Assembly: GCF_030687495.1 (NCBI RefSeq)
Contig: NZ_CP117435.1
Span: 2,360,501-2,424,500, forward strand
DNA length: 64,000 bases
DNA from: Pseudomonas sp. FP453
GTDB lineage: Bacteria; Pseudomonadota; Gammaproteobacteria; Pseudomonadales; Pseudomonadaceae
Reading direction: 5' to 3'
Positions 35,378 through 43,601 of the stretch are shown piece after piece. The translations under genes were made by a program, and so were the position numbers. Position 1 is the stretch's first letter. Each line of letters opens with the position of its first letter. The notes below the pieces were generated by a model, which made no database searches, was not told where the DNA came from, and was given only the letters and a program-made list of their open reading frames with translations.

Positions 35378-36624
35378 CAAGGGTGGTGGTAGTCGATGGT
35401 TTTTCGTCTGGAAAGTTTGTAGCCCAGCGCTTGAACGATGCAGGTTGTGTGCTGATGCATGTGGCTTCGTCGGAGGGGTTGGACAGCTACTACTACAAGG
35501 GTTTTGAACGCTCGATTTACGAGCAGATGATGGTGAATGCCGATAGCTGCGCCACTCTGGCAAGTGTTGAAAGGTTCAAGCCGCAGTTCATTATTGCCGG
35601 CGCTGAAACGGGTGTGCTGCTGGCGGATCAGTTGAACGATCACTTCCAATTGCCGTATCGCAATGCCATCGACAAGAGCACCGCCCGCCGTAATAAGTAC
35701 GAGATGATCCAATGTATTACCCAGGCGCAACTACCCGCTGCGCGGCAGTTCTTGGTAGATAGTTGGCAGTTGGCCAAGGGCTGGATCAATGATCACGGTC
35801 GCTTTCCGGTCGTGATCAAGCCGGTCGAAAGCGCTGGGGCTGACGGCGTATTTATCTGTGACGACCTGAAGGCTTGTCAGGTTGCCATTGGCAAACTGCT
35901 GGGTACCACCAACAAGTTGAACATTGCCAATACCCAGGTACTGATTCAGGAGTACCTGGCGGGAGTGGAGTATGTGGTCAATATGGTTTCGCTCGACGGC
36001 GAACAACTGGTGACTGAGGTGGTGCGATACCAAAAGCAGCGCACTGCAACAGGCGGAGTGCTCTACGACATCGATGAGCTGATCAGCTGTGACTGCGCAG
36101 AGTATTTTCTCTTGGTGGACTACACCCGAGCAGTGGTGCGCAGCTTGGGGGTCCGCAACGGCCCTACTCATGCAGAGGTCATGCTCACTGAAGACGGTCC
36201 CAAACTGGTGGAGATCGCTGCACGCACCGATGGCATTCTGCGCCCCGATGTTTGCGGGGAAACCACAGGGTTGGGGCAAATCGAGGCAGTGGTTTTATCC
36301 ATCACGGCACCTGATGTATTTGCGCAATGGTTGGCAAGGCCATTCGATTATCGGCGCTTGCGACACACCTATAACGTCTGTTTGATCAGCCATGCGCAGG
36401 GTCGCTTCAAAAAGGACTTATTCCTGGGGGAGTTACTCAAGCTTGAATCCTTCTTCGATGCGGCGTTCTACGTTGAAGAGGGGCAGCCGATAGGTGTGAC
36501 TCAGGATGTGTTCAGTCAGCCGGGTACGGTGTATCTGGTACATGCCGATCCTGGAGTGATCGCGGCGGATTACCGCAGGATTCGCGTGCTTGAGGCACAG
36601 GGGGCGTATCTGGCGGCGGGCTAG
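35374..36624 (+). CDS. ATP-grasp carboxylate-amine ligase
   Basis: A 416-residue ligase of the CarB-like ATP-grasp group that includes L-amino-acid ligases (BacD type). The order is as expected: N-terminal Rossmann-like domain (VVVVDGFSSGKFVAQRL), ATP-binding Lys in FPVVIKPVESAGADGV, hinge VLIQEYLAGVEYVV, metal/catalytic end HAEVMLTEDGPKLVEIAARTDG. It would join a carboxylate to an amine through an acyl phosphate, commonly making dipeptides or peptide-like antibiotics. The substrate cannot be read. GAGGTG precedes the ATG. It is the last gene of the inserted module, with a REP doublet after it. Confidence 0.82.
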   Translation: MTRVVVVDGFSSGKFVAQRLNDAGCVLMHVASSEGLDSYYYKGFERSIYEQMMVNADSCATLASVERFKPQFIIAGAETGVLLADQLNDHFQLPYRNAIDKSTARRNKYEMIQCITQAQLPAARQFLVDSWQLAKGWINDHGRFPVVIKPVESAGADGVFICDDLKACQVAIGKLLGTTNKLNIANTQVLIQEYLAGVEYVVNMVSLDGEQLVTEVVRYQKQRTATGGVLYDIDELISCDCAEYFLLVDYTRAVVRSLGVRNGPTHAEVMLTEDGPKLVEIAARTDGILRPDVCGETTGLGQIEAVVLSITAPDVFAQWLARPFDYRRLRHTYNVCLISHAQGRFKKDLFLGELLKLESFFDAAFYVEEGQPIGVTQDVFSQPGTVYLVHADPGVIAADYRRIRVLEAQGAYLAAG

Positions 36625-36678
36625 TCTGACGCGGCAGCCTCAGGGTGTAAAAATTCTTAAAGCGTGGCACAGGTCAAA

Positions 36679-36767
36679 TGTGGGAGCTGGCTTGCCTGCG
36701 ATAGCGCTGCGTCAGTAACAGATGCATCAACTGACACACCGTAATCGCGGGCAAGCCCGCTCCCACA
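36679..36767. repeat. REP doublet
   Basis: Left arm GTGGGAGCTGGCTTGCCTGC, right arm GCGGGCAAGCCCGCTCCCACA; its right half repeats that of the doublet at 33904-33992. Confidence 0.85.
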
Positions 36768-36790
36768 AAAAAACTCACCCGACAGGTGAG
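36767..36790 (-). terminator. Intrinsic terminator of the GST gene
   Basis: On the minus strand CTCACC-tgtcg-GGTGAG is followed by seven T, 11 bp after the GST stop codon. Confidence 0.85.
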
Positions 36791-36800
36791 CGGGCGGTGC

Positions 36801-37397
36801 TTATTCGATGGGGTATTTCTTGAAAGCGGCATGCGGCTCCAGCCGCTCAGCCAGGCGTTGCAGGTTGGGAAACGCCTCGGCCTTCACCACCGACGCCACC
36901 GTGTACTGGCTGAACGACCACGCCACAGCAGCTGTAAGGCTAGCCTGGTTCAGTGTGTCATCGCCGGCCACGAGCTTGTCCAGCAACCCATAGGCCGCCA
37001 GCAGTTGCCCGCTGATGCGCTCAAGCCACGGCGCATGCAGTTTCTCGGCCGGGCGCAGGTTGTGTTCATAGACGATCTGCACACTCTTCTCACAGGCCGC
37101 CAGCGCCAGGCCCAGCACTTGCAGGTCGCGGGCGCGTGCGGCGGGCGCCTGGGGCAGCAGCTTTTTATCGGCCGGGGCGAGGGCTTCCAGGTAATCGAGG
37201 ATCAGGCTGGAATCCATCAGCACCGTGCCGTCGTCCAGCACCAGGGTGGGGGCCTTGACCACCGGGTTGATCTGCGAAAATTCGTCGAAGGTGCGGAACA
37301 CCGACAGTGATTGATGCTCGAACGGCACCCCGTACAGGTCCAGGGAGATAGCCACGCGGCGTACGTAAGGCGAGTCCAACATGCCGACCAGTTTCAT
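36801..37397 (-). CDS. Glutathione S-transferase family protein
   Basis: A 198-residue GST. N-terminal thioredoxin-like domain with LVGMLDSPYVRRVAISLDLYGVPFEH (SPYVRRV, the usual active-site Ser/Tyr region), the cis-Pro loop KAPTLVLDDG and the glutathione-binding DSSLILDYLE (E-S-x type, here DSS); helical C-terminal domain follows. Start at 37397 has GGAGG 5 nt before it. Likely detoxification; substrate unknown. A LysR regulator lies 57 bp upstream on the same strand. Its 3' end is duplicated at 34016-34060. Confidence 0.88.
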   Translation of the reverse strand: MKLVGMLDSPYVRRVAISLDLYGVPFEHQSLSVFRTFDEFSQINPVVKAPTLVLDDGTVLMDSSLILDYLEALAPADKKLLPQAPAARARDLQVLGLALAACEKSVQIVYEHNLRPAEKLHAPWLERISGQLLAAYGLLDKLVAGDDTLNQASLTAAVAWSFSQYTVASVVKAEAFPNLQRLAERLEPHAAFKKYPIE

Positions 37398-37454
37398 GAA
37401 GCCTCCATTGCTCTCAACGTCATTGGCCCAAGAGAGTAATTGCACTGGCGCGGC

Positions 37455-38321
37455 TTATGCCACGTCTATTTGCAGATGGCTCAGCAGCCACGCGGTAAAG
37501 CTGCGCGCCAGCGGGTCGTTCTCGCTGTCGCGGTGAGTCAGCAACGCCCAACTGGGCCCGCGAATCGTCGCGTCCACCAAGGGTGTGAGCACGCCATCGG
37601 CGCGGGCCTGGTGGCTGAGCAGCTGGCTGACCAGGCCGATGCCCAGGCCCGTACACACCGCATCCAGCAACAGGCCGGGATCGGAAAAATTCAGGCCCTG
37701 ATCCTGCTGGCCCACATCGATCCCGGCGTCTACTGCCCAGTGGCTCCAGTCCATTTCCCGCTCGCCGTGCAGGGTCGTGCGCTGCGCCGGCGGCGTGTGC
37801 AGCAGGCGCGGGTGGCACGCCGGGAATAGCCGGTCGGCGTGCAGCACCTTGAAGCTGCATTCGGCCTGGGAGCTGATGTCGTCACGCACCGCCAGGTCGA
37901 TGGTCTGGCTGGCCATGTCGGGCACTTCGTCGGTGCTGAAAATCCACAGGTCCACCTCCGGGTGCTGGCGCCGAAAGTCGGCCAAGCGCGGTAATAGCCA
38001 ATGGCGCGCAAAGGTCGGCGTGGTGTTGAGCACCAGTTGATTGGGCTTGCGGTACTGCCCCAGGCGGCGCACGCCCACCGCCAGTTGTTGCAGGAGGGCC
38101 TGGGTGGTGCTGAGAAAGTCGTGGCCGGCGTCGGTCAGGCTGACGCTGCGCCCGCTGCGCAAGAACAGCGGCTGTTCCAGGTAGGCCTCGAGGCTGCGGA
38201 TCTGTTGGCTGATGGCCGATTGGGTCAGGTGCAGCTCTTCGGCGGCCTTGTGGAAACTGCCCAGTCGGGCGGCCGCTTCAAAGCCGCGCAGGGTGCCGAG
38301 TGGCGGCCAGTGGTTAAGCAT
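37455..38321 (-). CDS. LysR-family transcriptional regulator
   Basis: A 288-residue LysR protein: N-terminal HTH (LGTLRGFEAAARLGSFHKAAEELHLTQSAISQQIRSLEAYL, residues ~10-50) and the C-terminal periplasmic-binding-like effector domain. The text GSFHKAAEELHLTQSAISQQ is close to the GcvA subgroup. It is divergent from aguA across a 134-bp gap and directly upstream of the GST gene, so either the agmatine operon or the GST gene could be its target. Effector unknown. Confidence 0.88.
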   Translation of the reverse strand: MLNHWPPLGTLRGFEAAARLGSFHKAAEELHLTQSAISQQIRSLEAYLEQPLFLRSGRSVSLTDAGHDFLSTTQALLQQLAVGVRRLGQYRKPNQLVLNTTPTFARHWLLPRLADFRRQHPEVDLWIFSTDEVPDMASQTIDLAVRDDISSQAECSFKVLHADRLFPACHPRLLHTPPAQRTTLHGEREMDWSHWAVDAGIDVGQQDQGLNFSDPGLLLDAVCTGLGIGLVSQLLSHQARADGVLTPLVDATIRGPSWALLTHRDSENDPLARSFTAWLLSHLQIDVA

Positions 38322-38455
38322 GCTGATAAGTTCCTCTAATCAGTTTTCTACAAAATTCATCGTTTGTTCGGCTTTATGCGCCTACGTAGCATGTGTGGCA
38401 CGAACCCGTGGGCAGTTTTCGCTGAACACAATGACTTAACTGATGGGGGCTTGTC

Positions 38456-39502
38456 ATGCAGCACACTACAATTCCTGACAGCATTGGATGGATGCCCGCC
38501 GAGTGGTCGCCACACGCGGCGACCTGGATGGTCTGGCCCCATAACCAAGCCTTGTGGGAGACCACCTGGGGCGTGACCCTGGCCCAGGTGCAGCAGGACT
38601 TTGCCCGGGTCGCCAACGCCATCGCGCGCTTCGAACCGGTGAAGATGCTGGTGGATCCGTCCGCGCTGGCCAGTGCCACGGCGTTGTGTGGCACCGGCAT
38701 CGAGTTGATCCCGCAGGCGGTCAACGACAGTTGGTGCCGCGATTCCGGCCCGACCTTTATCTGCCAGCCGCAGGGCGTGGCTGGGGTCAGCTGGCGCTTC
38801 AACGCCTGGGGCGGCAAGTCCGCCCATGACCTGGATGAAAGCCTGGCGCGCCGGGTGCTCAACCACCTGGGGTTGGACTGCTTCGGTACCGCGCTGAGCA
38901 ACGAAGGCGGCGCCCTCCATGTCGATGGCGAGGGCACGCTGATCACCACCGAATCGGTGCTGCTCAACCCCAATCGCAACCCCGGCATGAGCAAGGCCGA
39001 GATCGAAGAGATCTTCGCGCGCCTGCTGGGCATCCGCAACACCATCTGGCTGCCCGGCGACCCGGATCACGTCACCGGCGACATGACCGACGGCCATGTC
39101 GATGGCGTCTGTGCCTTCGCCCGCCCCGGCGTGCTGTTGGTGGACGCTACCCGTGATCAAGGCTCGGTCTACGCCGACGTAGTACGCGAAAACCGCCGCG
39201 CCCTCGAACTGGCCACCGACGCCCGGGGCCGGCGCTTCGAGATGATCGAGCTGTACGAAGCCAGCGACGCCGTGGACAGCGCAGCCGACGTGTTCTGCGC
39301 CTCCTACACCAACTTCTACATCGCGAACGGCGCGATCATCATGCCGGCCTATGGCATTGCGGCCGACCGGGAGGCGGCGCAGGTGCTGGCTCAGGCGTTC
39401 CCCGGTCGCGAAATCGTGCCGGTGCAGATCAACCACCTGGCCCATGGCGGCGGCGGCGTGCATTGCATCACCCAGCAACAGCCAGTGTGGGTGAAGCCAT
39501 GA
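38456..39502 (+). CDS. aguA: Agmatine deiminase
   Basis: A 348-residue cytosolic enzyme of the PAD-type deiminase family that turns agmatine into N-carbamoylputrescine and ammonia. Visible: MPAEWSPHAATWMVWPHN (start motif), DSWCRDSGPTFI with the substrate Asp, the catalytic His in DGHVDGVCAFARPG, and the nucleophilic Cys in GGGGVHCITQQQP near the C-terminus. It is the first gene of a 4-gene operon: the aguB start overlaps its stop (ATGA). No signal peptide, in contrast with the paralogue at 41467. Confidence 0.92.
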   Translation: MQHTTIPDSIGWMPAEWSPHAATWMVWPHNQALWETTWGVTLAQVQQDFARVANAIARFEPVKMLVDPSALASATALCGTGIELIPQAVNDSWCRDSGPTFICQPQGVAGVSWRFNAWGGKSAHDLDESLARRVLNHLGLDCFGTALSNEGGALHVDGEGTLITTESVLLNPNRNPGMSKAEIEEIFARLLGIRNTIWLPGDPDHVTGDMTDGHVDGVCAFARPGVLLVDATRDQGSVYADVVRENRRALELATDARGRRFEMIELYEASDAVDSAADVFCASYTNFYIANGAIIMPAYGIAADREAAQVLAQAFPGREIVPVQINHLAHGGGGVHCITQQQPVWVKP

Positions 39503-40380
39503 GCCTGCTGACGATTGCCACCACCCAGATGCCCTGCACCTGGGACCTGCCCGCCAACCTCGACCGCGCCGAACAACTGGTGCGGGACGCTGCCGCGCAG
39601 GGCGCGCAAGTGATCCTGTTGCAGGAGCTGTTTGCCACGCCGTACTTCTGCATCGAGCAGCACCACAAGCATTTGGCGCTGGCCGAGGAGTACGCCCACA
39701 GCCGCGTGCTGCAGCGCTTCGCCGCCCTGGCCAGGGAGCTGGGGGTGGTGCTGCCGTTGAGCTGGTTCGAAAAGGCCGGCAACGCGTTCTTCAATTCCCT
39801 CAGCGTGGCGGATGCCGATGGGCGCTTGCTGGGGGTGTACCGCAAGACCCATATCCCCAACGCCATCGGCTATCAGGAGAAGGAATATTTCAGCCCCGGC
39901 GACACGGGTTTTCGCGTGTGGGACACGGCCTTCGGACGCCTGGGCATCGGCATCTGCTGGGACCAGTGGTTTCCCGAAACCGCGCGCTGCCTGGCGTTGC
40001 AAGGCGCCGAGGTGCTGCTGTTTCCCACCGCCATCGGCTCGGAGCCGGGCTGTGCGACGCTGGATTCGCGGGACCATTGGCAGGTGACCATGCGCGGCCA
40101 TGCGGCGGCGAATATCCTGCCAGTGGTGGCCGCCAACCGCGTCGGCCGCGAAGTGGCGACCACCGATCCGGCGCTGCAAATGGCTTTCTATGGCTCATCG
40201 TTTATCTGCGACCACAAGGGCAAGTTGCTGGCCGAAGCCGATCGCGACAGCACCGGCGTGCTCGTGCAGCGCCTGGATCTGGCGGCGATGCGCGAAGAGC
40301 GCCTGACCTGGGGCATCTTCCGCGACCGTCGCCCGGAGATGTACGCCAGCCTGCTCACCCTCGACGGTCGTCCATCATGA
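39499..40380 (+). CDS. aguB: N-carbamoylputrescine amidase
   Basis: A 293-residue nitrilase-superfamily hydrolase that converts N-carbamoylputrescine to putrescine, CO2 and ammonia. Catalytic triad: Glu in LLQELFATPYF (residue ~42), Lys in YRKTHIPN (~120), Cys in GIGICWDQWFPE (~157). The sequence around these (KEYFSPGD) is typical of AguB. ATGA overlap with aguA on one side and with the binding-protein gene on the other indicates translational coupling. Confidence 0.94.
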   Translation: MSLLTIATTQMPCTWDLPANLDRAEQLVRDAAAQGAQVILLQELFATPYFCIEQHHKHLALAEEYAHSRVLQRFAALARELGVVLPLSWFEKAGNAFFNSLSVADADGRLLGVYRKTHIPNAIGYQEKEYFSPGDTGFRVWDTAFGRLGIGICWDQWFPETARCLALQGAEVLLFPTAIGSEPGCATLDSRDHWQVTMRGHAAANILPVVAANRVGREVATTDPALQMAFYGSSFICDHKGKLLAEADRDSTGVLVQRLDLAAMREERLTWGIFRDRRPEMYASLLTLDGRPS

Positions 40381-41459
40381 AAATACTCTTGAGTTGTGCG
40401 CTGCTACTCGCCAGTGCCTGTGCGTCGGCCGATGACAAAACCCTCAAGCTCTACAACTGGGCCGACTATTTCGCCGCCGATACCCTGGCCAACTTCACCG
40501 CGGAAACCGGCATTCAGGTGATCTACGACGTGATGGACGGCAGCGAAACCCTGGAAGCCAAGTTGATGGCCGGCGGCAGCGGCTACGACCTGATCTTCCC
40601 CGGCGACACCGTGGCCGAACGGCTGATGCGTGCGGGCAGCCTGCAGACCCTGGACCCCGCCAAGCTTACTGCGCTGGCGGATATCGAGCCGGGCCTGCAA
40701 CAGCTGCGCAGCCACTACGAGCATTCCAACCAGGCCACGGTGCCGTATACCTGGGGCACCATCGGCCTGACCTACAACACCCGGCAGATTGAACAACGCC
40801 TGCCGAACGCGCCGGTCAACAGCCTCGACCTGCTGTTCAAGCCGGAGCTGGCGGCCAGGTTCGCCGATTGCGGGATTTCGCTGATCGACTCACCGGACGA
40901 AGTCCTCGCCGTAGTGCTCAACTACCTGGGCCGCGACCCGCGCAGCGCCAAGCCCGAGGACCTGGCGGCGGCCAGTGAGTTGCTGCTCAAGGTGCGCCCT
41001 TATATCCGCAAGTTCCAGTCGCAACCGGTGACCGACCTGGTCAACGGCAACCTGTGCCTGTCCCTCGGCTACAGCGGCGACATGACCCAGGCCCAGCGCG
41101 CCGCCGACGCGGCCGGCAAGCCGGTGACCTTTGGTTATCACATCCCCCGCGAAGGCACCACGGTATGGATGGACACCATGGCCATCCCCGTCGATGCCCA
41201 GCACCCGGAATACGCCTACGCGTTTATCAACTTCGTGATGCGCCCGCAGAACATGGCTGCCATTACCAACCTTACCGGCTACCCCACGTCGAACGCCAAG
41301 GCCCGCCCGGACGTGGAAGCCAGCCTGCGCGACAACCCCGAGATCTACCCCGATGCGGCTACCTTCACGCGGCTGATCGCCGGCAAGGACATCCCCCAGG
41401 CCGATATGCGTGCACGTATGCGCGTGTGGACTAAATTCAAGACAGCAACCGTCAAGTGA
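40377..41459 (+). CDS. Periplasmic polyamine-binding protein (PotF/SpuD type)
   Basis: A 360-residue exported binding protein. Signal peptide MKILLSCALLLASACASA; mature part starts DDKTLKLYNWADYFAADTLANFTAETGI, the hallmark of putrescine/spermidine-binding proteins, with VIYDVMDGSETLEAKLMAGGSGYDLIFPGD following. It probably binds agmatine or putrescine. No permease or ATPase genes accompany it, so it must use a transporter encoded elsewhere or act as a sensor. Its start overlaps the aguB stop by 4 nt. Confidence 0.9.
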   Translation: MKILLSCALLLASACASADDKTLKLYNWADYFAADTLANFTAETGIQVIYDVMDGSETLEAKLMAGGSGYDLIFPGDTVAERLMRAGSLQTLDPAKLTALADIEPGLQQLRSHYEHSNQATVPYTWGTIGLTYNTRQIEQRLPNAPVNSLDLLFKPELAARFADCGISLIDSPDEVLAVVLNYLGRDPRSAKPEDLAAASELLLKVRPYIRKFQSQPVTDLVNGNLCLSLGYSGDMTQAQRAADAAGKPVTFGYHIPREGTTVWMDTMAIPVDAQHPEYAYAFINFVMRPQNMAAITNLTGYPTSNAKARPDVEASLRDNPEIYPDAATFTRLIAGKDIPQADMRARMRVWTKFKTATVK

Positions 41460-41466
41460 GCCGCTT

Positions 41467-42567
41467 ATGCCAACCCGTCGCACCTTCATCCAACAAGCCG
41501 CTGTGGTCAGCGCCATGACCCTGATCGCCCCGCACCTGCGCGCCGCCACTCGCGGCGGTTTCTACATGCCCGACGAAGGCGAAACACACCGCCAGGCCTT
41601 CATCGCCTTTGGCGCCCAGGACGCGATCTGGGAGGACTTCACCGCCGATGTGCAAGCCGCCCTGGGCCGCATCGCCCGGGCGATTGCCGCGTATGAACCA
41701 GTCACCGTGTTCTGCCGCGAAGACGAACGTTCACTGGCCGAAAAACACTGCGGCACACGCAATATCAACTTTGTCGAAACCGCGCTGGACGACATCTGGA
41801 TGCGCGACACCGGCGCCAATTTTGTCATCGATGGCGCCGGCACCCAGCGTGCCGTGGACTTCAATTTCAACGGCTGGGGCAACAAGCAGCAGCACGCCGA
41901 TGATGCGCTGTTGGCCGCGCTGGTCGCCGAAGAGACCGGGGCCAAGCCTGTGCGCAGCGAACTGGTGGGCGAGGGCGGTGCCATCGAAGTGGATGGCCTG
42001 GGCACCGGCATCATGACCGAAAGCAGCTGGATCAACCGCAACCGCAACCCCGACTGGAGCAAGGCCGAGGTCGAGGCCGAACTCAAGGAGCGCCTGGGCC
42101 TGCGCAAGATCATCTGGCTGCCGGGCATCAAGGGCAAGGACATCACCGACGCCCATGTGGATTTCTACGCGCGCTTCGTCGCGCCGGGCGTAGTGTTGGC
42201 CAACCTCGACACCGACCCTGAATCCTACGATCACAAGGTCACCCTGGCGCACCTGGAGATCCTCAAGAACGCCAGCGACGCCGACGGCCGCCCATTGCAG
42301 GTACACACCGTGTCGCCGCCGCTCAAACCACGCAAAAACCGCTTCAGCCAGGGCAACCCGGACTTCGCTGCGGGCTACATCAATTACTTCGTGATAAACG
42401 GTGCGGTTATCGCCCCGGAGTTCGGCGACCCGCTGGCAGACCGCAAGGCGCTGGACTTGCTGGCCCGGCTCTACCCGCAGCGCAAGGTGCTCCAGCTCAA
42501 TATCGACGCGATTGCGGCGGGTGGCGGCGGCATTCACTGTGTGACGAGCCATCAGCCTTTGGTTTAG
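41467..42567 (+). CDS. Tat-exported agmatine deiminase-family protein
   Basis: A 366-residue paralogue of AguA with a twin-arginine leader: TRRTFIQQ, then a hydrophobic stretch ending LRAA. The deiminase parts are intact: FVETALDDIWMRDTGANFVI, AHVDFYARFVAPG (catalytic His), and GGGGIHCVTSHQP (nucleophile Cys). It is thus likely an active enzyme folded in the cytosol and exported. Placed 8 bp after the binding protein gene. It may deiminate external agmatine, or peptidyl-arginine-like compounds, in the periplasm so that the product is taken up. Substrate not certain. Confidence 0.85.
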   Translation: MPTRRTFIQQAAVVSAMTLIAPHLRAATRGGFYMPDEGETHRQAFIAFGAQDAIWEDFTADVQAALGRIARAIAAYEPVTVFCREDERSLAEKHCGTRNINFVETALDDIWMRDTGANFVIDGAGTQRAVDFNFNGWGNKQQHADDALLAALVAEETGAKPVRSELVGEGGAIEVDGLGTGIMTESSWINRNRNPDWSKAEVEAELKERLGLRKIIWLPGIKGKDITDAHVDFYARFVAPGVVLANLDTDPESYDHKVTLAHLEILKNASDADGRPLQVHTVSPPLKPRKNRFSQGNPDFAAGYINYFVINGAVIAPEFGDPLADRKALDLLARLYPQRKVLQLNIDAIAAGGGGIHCVTSHQPLV

Positions 42568-42611
42568 TCTGGAGCGCTTCGTTGATCGCAAGCGCCTCTG
42601 GAGCAGTAAGC

Positions 42612-43445
42612 ATGACCGACTACGTACCCCCAAAAGTGTGGACCTGGGACACCGAAAACGGCGGCACCTTTGCCAGCATCAACCGGCCCATCGCCGGCGC
42701 CACCCATGACAAAGAGCTGCCGGTCGGCAAGCACCCGCTGCAGTTGTACTCCCTGGCCACGCCCAATGGGCAGAAGGTCACGATCCTGCTGGAAGAGCTG
42801 CTGGCCCTGGGGCACAGCGGCGCCGAATACGATGCCTGGCTGATCAAGATCGGCGACGGCGACCAGTTCGGCAGCGGCTTTGTCGGGGTCAACCCGAACT
42901 CCAAGATCCCGGCGTTGCTCGACCGCAGCGGCGCAAACCCGATTCGCGTGTTCGAGTCCGGCGCGATCCTGCAGTACCTGGCAGAGAAGTTCGGCGAGTT
43001 TTTCCCAACAGAGCCTGCGGCCCGGGCGGAGTGCCTGTCGTGGCTGTTCTGGCAGATGGGCAGCGCGCCATACCTGGGCGGCGGCTTCGGGCATTTTTAT
43101 GCCTATGCGCCAAGCAAGATGGAATACGCGATCAACCGCTTTGCCATGGAGACCAAGCGTCAGCTGGATGTGCTGGACCAGCGTCTGGCGGTGAGTGAGT
43201 ACATTGCGGGTGATGAGTACACCATCGCCGATATTGCCATCTGGCCTTGGTACGGTGGGTTGGTCAAAGGGCGCTTGTATGGGGCGGCGGAGTTTTTGTC
43301 GGTGCATGAGTACAAGCACGTGCTGCGTTGGGCCGAGGCGATTGAAGCGCGGCCGGCAGTGCAGCGGGGGCGGCGGGTGAACCGGGTGTCGGGGCCGGTC
43401 GAGGAACAGTTGGCCGAACGCCACGACGCCAGCGACCTGGACTGA
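42612..43445 (+). CDS. yghU: Glutathione-dependent disulfide-bond oxidoreductase (YghU)
   Basis: A 277-residue GST-like protein that closely matches E. coli YghU: VWTWDTENGGTFASINRPIAG, LPVGKHPLQLYSLATPNGQKVTI, EYDAWLIKIGDGDQF and VNPNSKIPALLD with the glutathione-binding FESGAIL. YghU binds two glutathione molecules and reduces disulfides/hydroperoxides. It follows the agu operon with a 44-bp gap; co-transcription is possible but a functional tie is not evident. Confidence 0.93.
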   Translation: MTDYVPPKVWTWDTENGGTFASINRPIAGATHDKELPVGKHPLQLYSLATPNGQKVTILLEELLALGHSGAEYDAWLIKIGDGDQFGSGFVGVNPNSKIPALLDRSGANPIRVFESGAILQYLAEKFGEFFPTEPAARAECLSWLFWQMGSAPYLGGGFGHFYAYAPSKMEYAINRFAMETKRQLDVLDQRLAVSEYIAGDEYTIADIAIWPWYGGLVKGRLYGAAEFLSVHEYKHVLRWAEAIEARPAVQRGRRVNRVSGPVEEQLAERHDASDLD

Positions 43446-43473
43446 CGCAGTAGAGCAAATGTAGGAGAACCCC

Positions 43474-43562
43474 TGTGGGAGCGGGCTTGCCCGCGATAGC
43501 GGTGTGTCAGTCACACATCAGTCGACTGACACTCCCTCATCGCGGGCAAGCCCGCTCCCACA
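43474..43562. repeat. REP doublet
   Basis: GTGGGAGCGGGCTTGCCCGC arms as an inverted pair with a 48-bp linker, between convergent gene ends. Confidence 0.85.
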
Positions 43563-43601
43563 GTTAGATCTCCCACAGTAGTTGTATCTGTATACTCCAG
43601 A

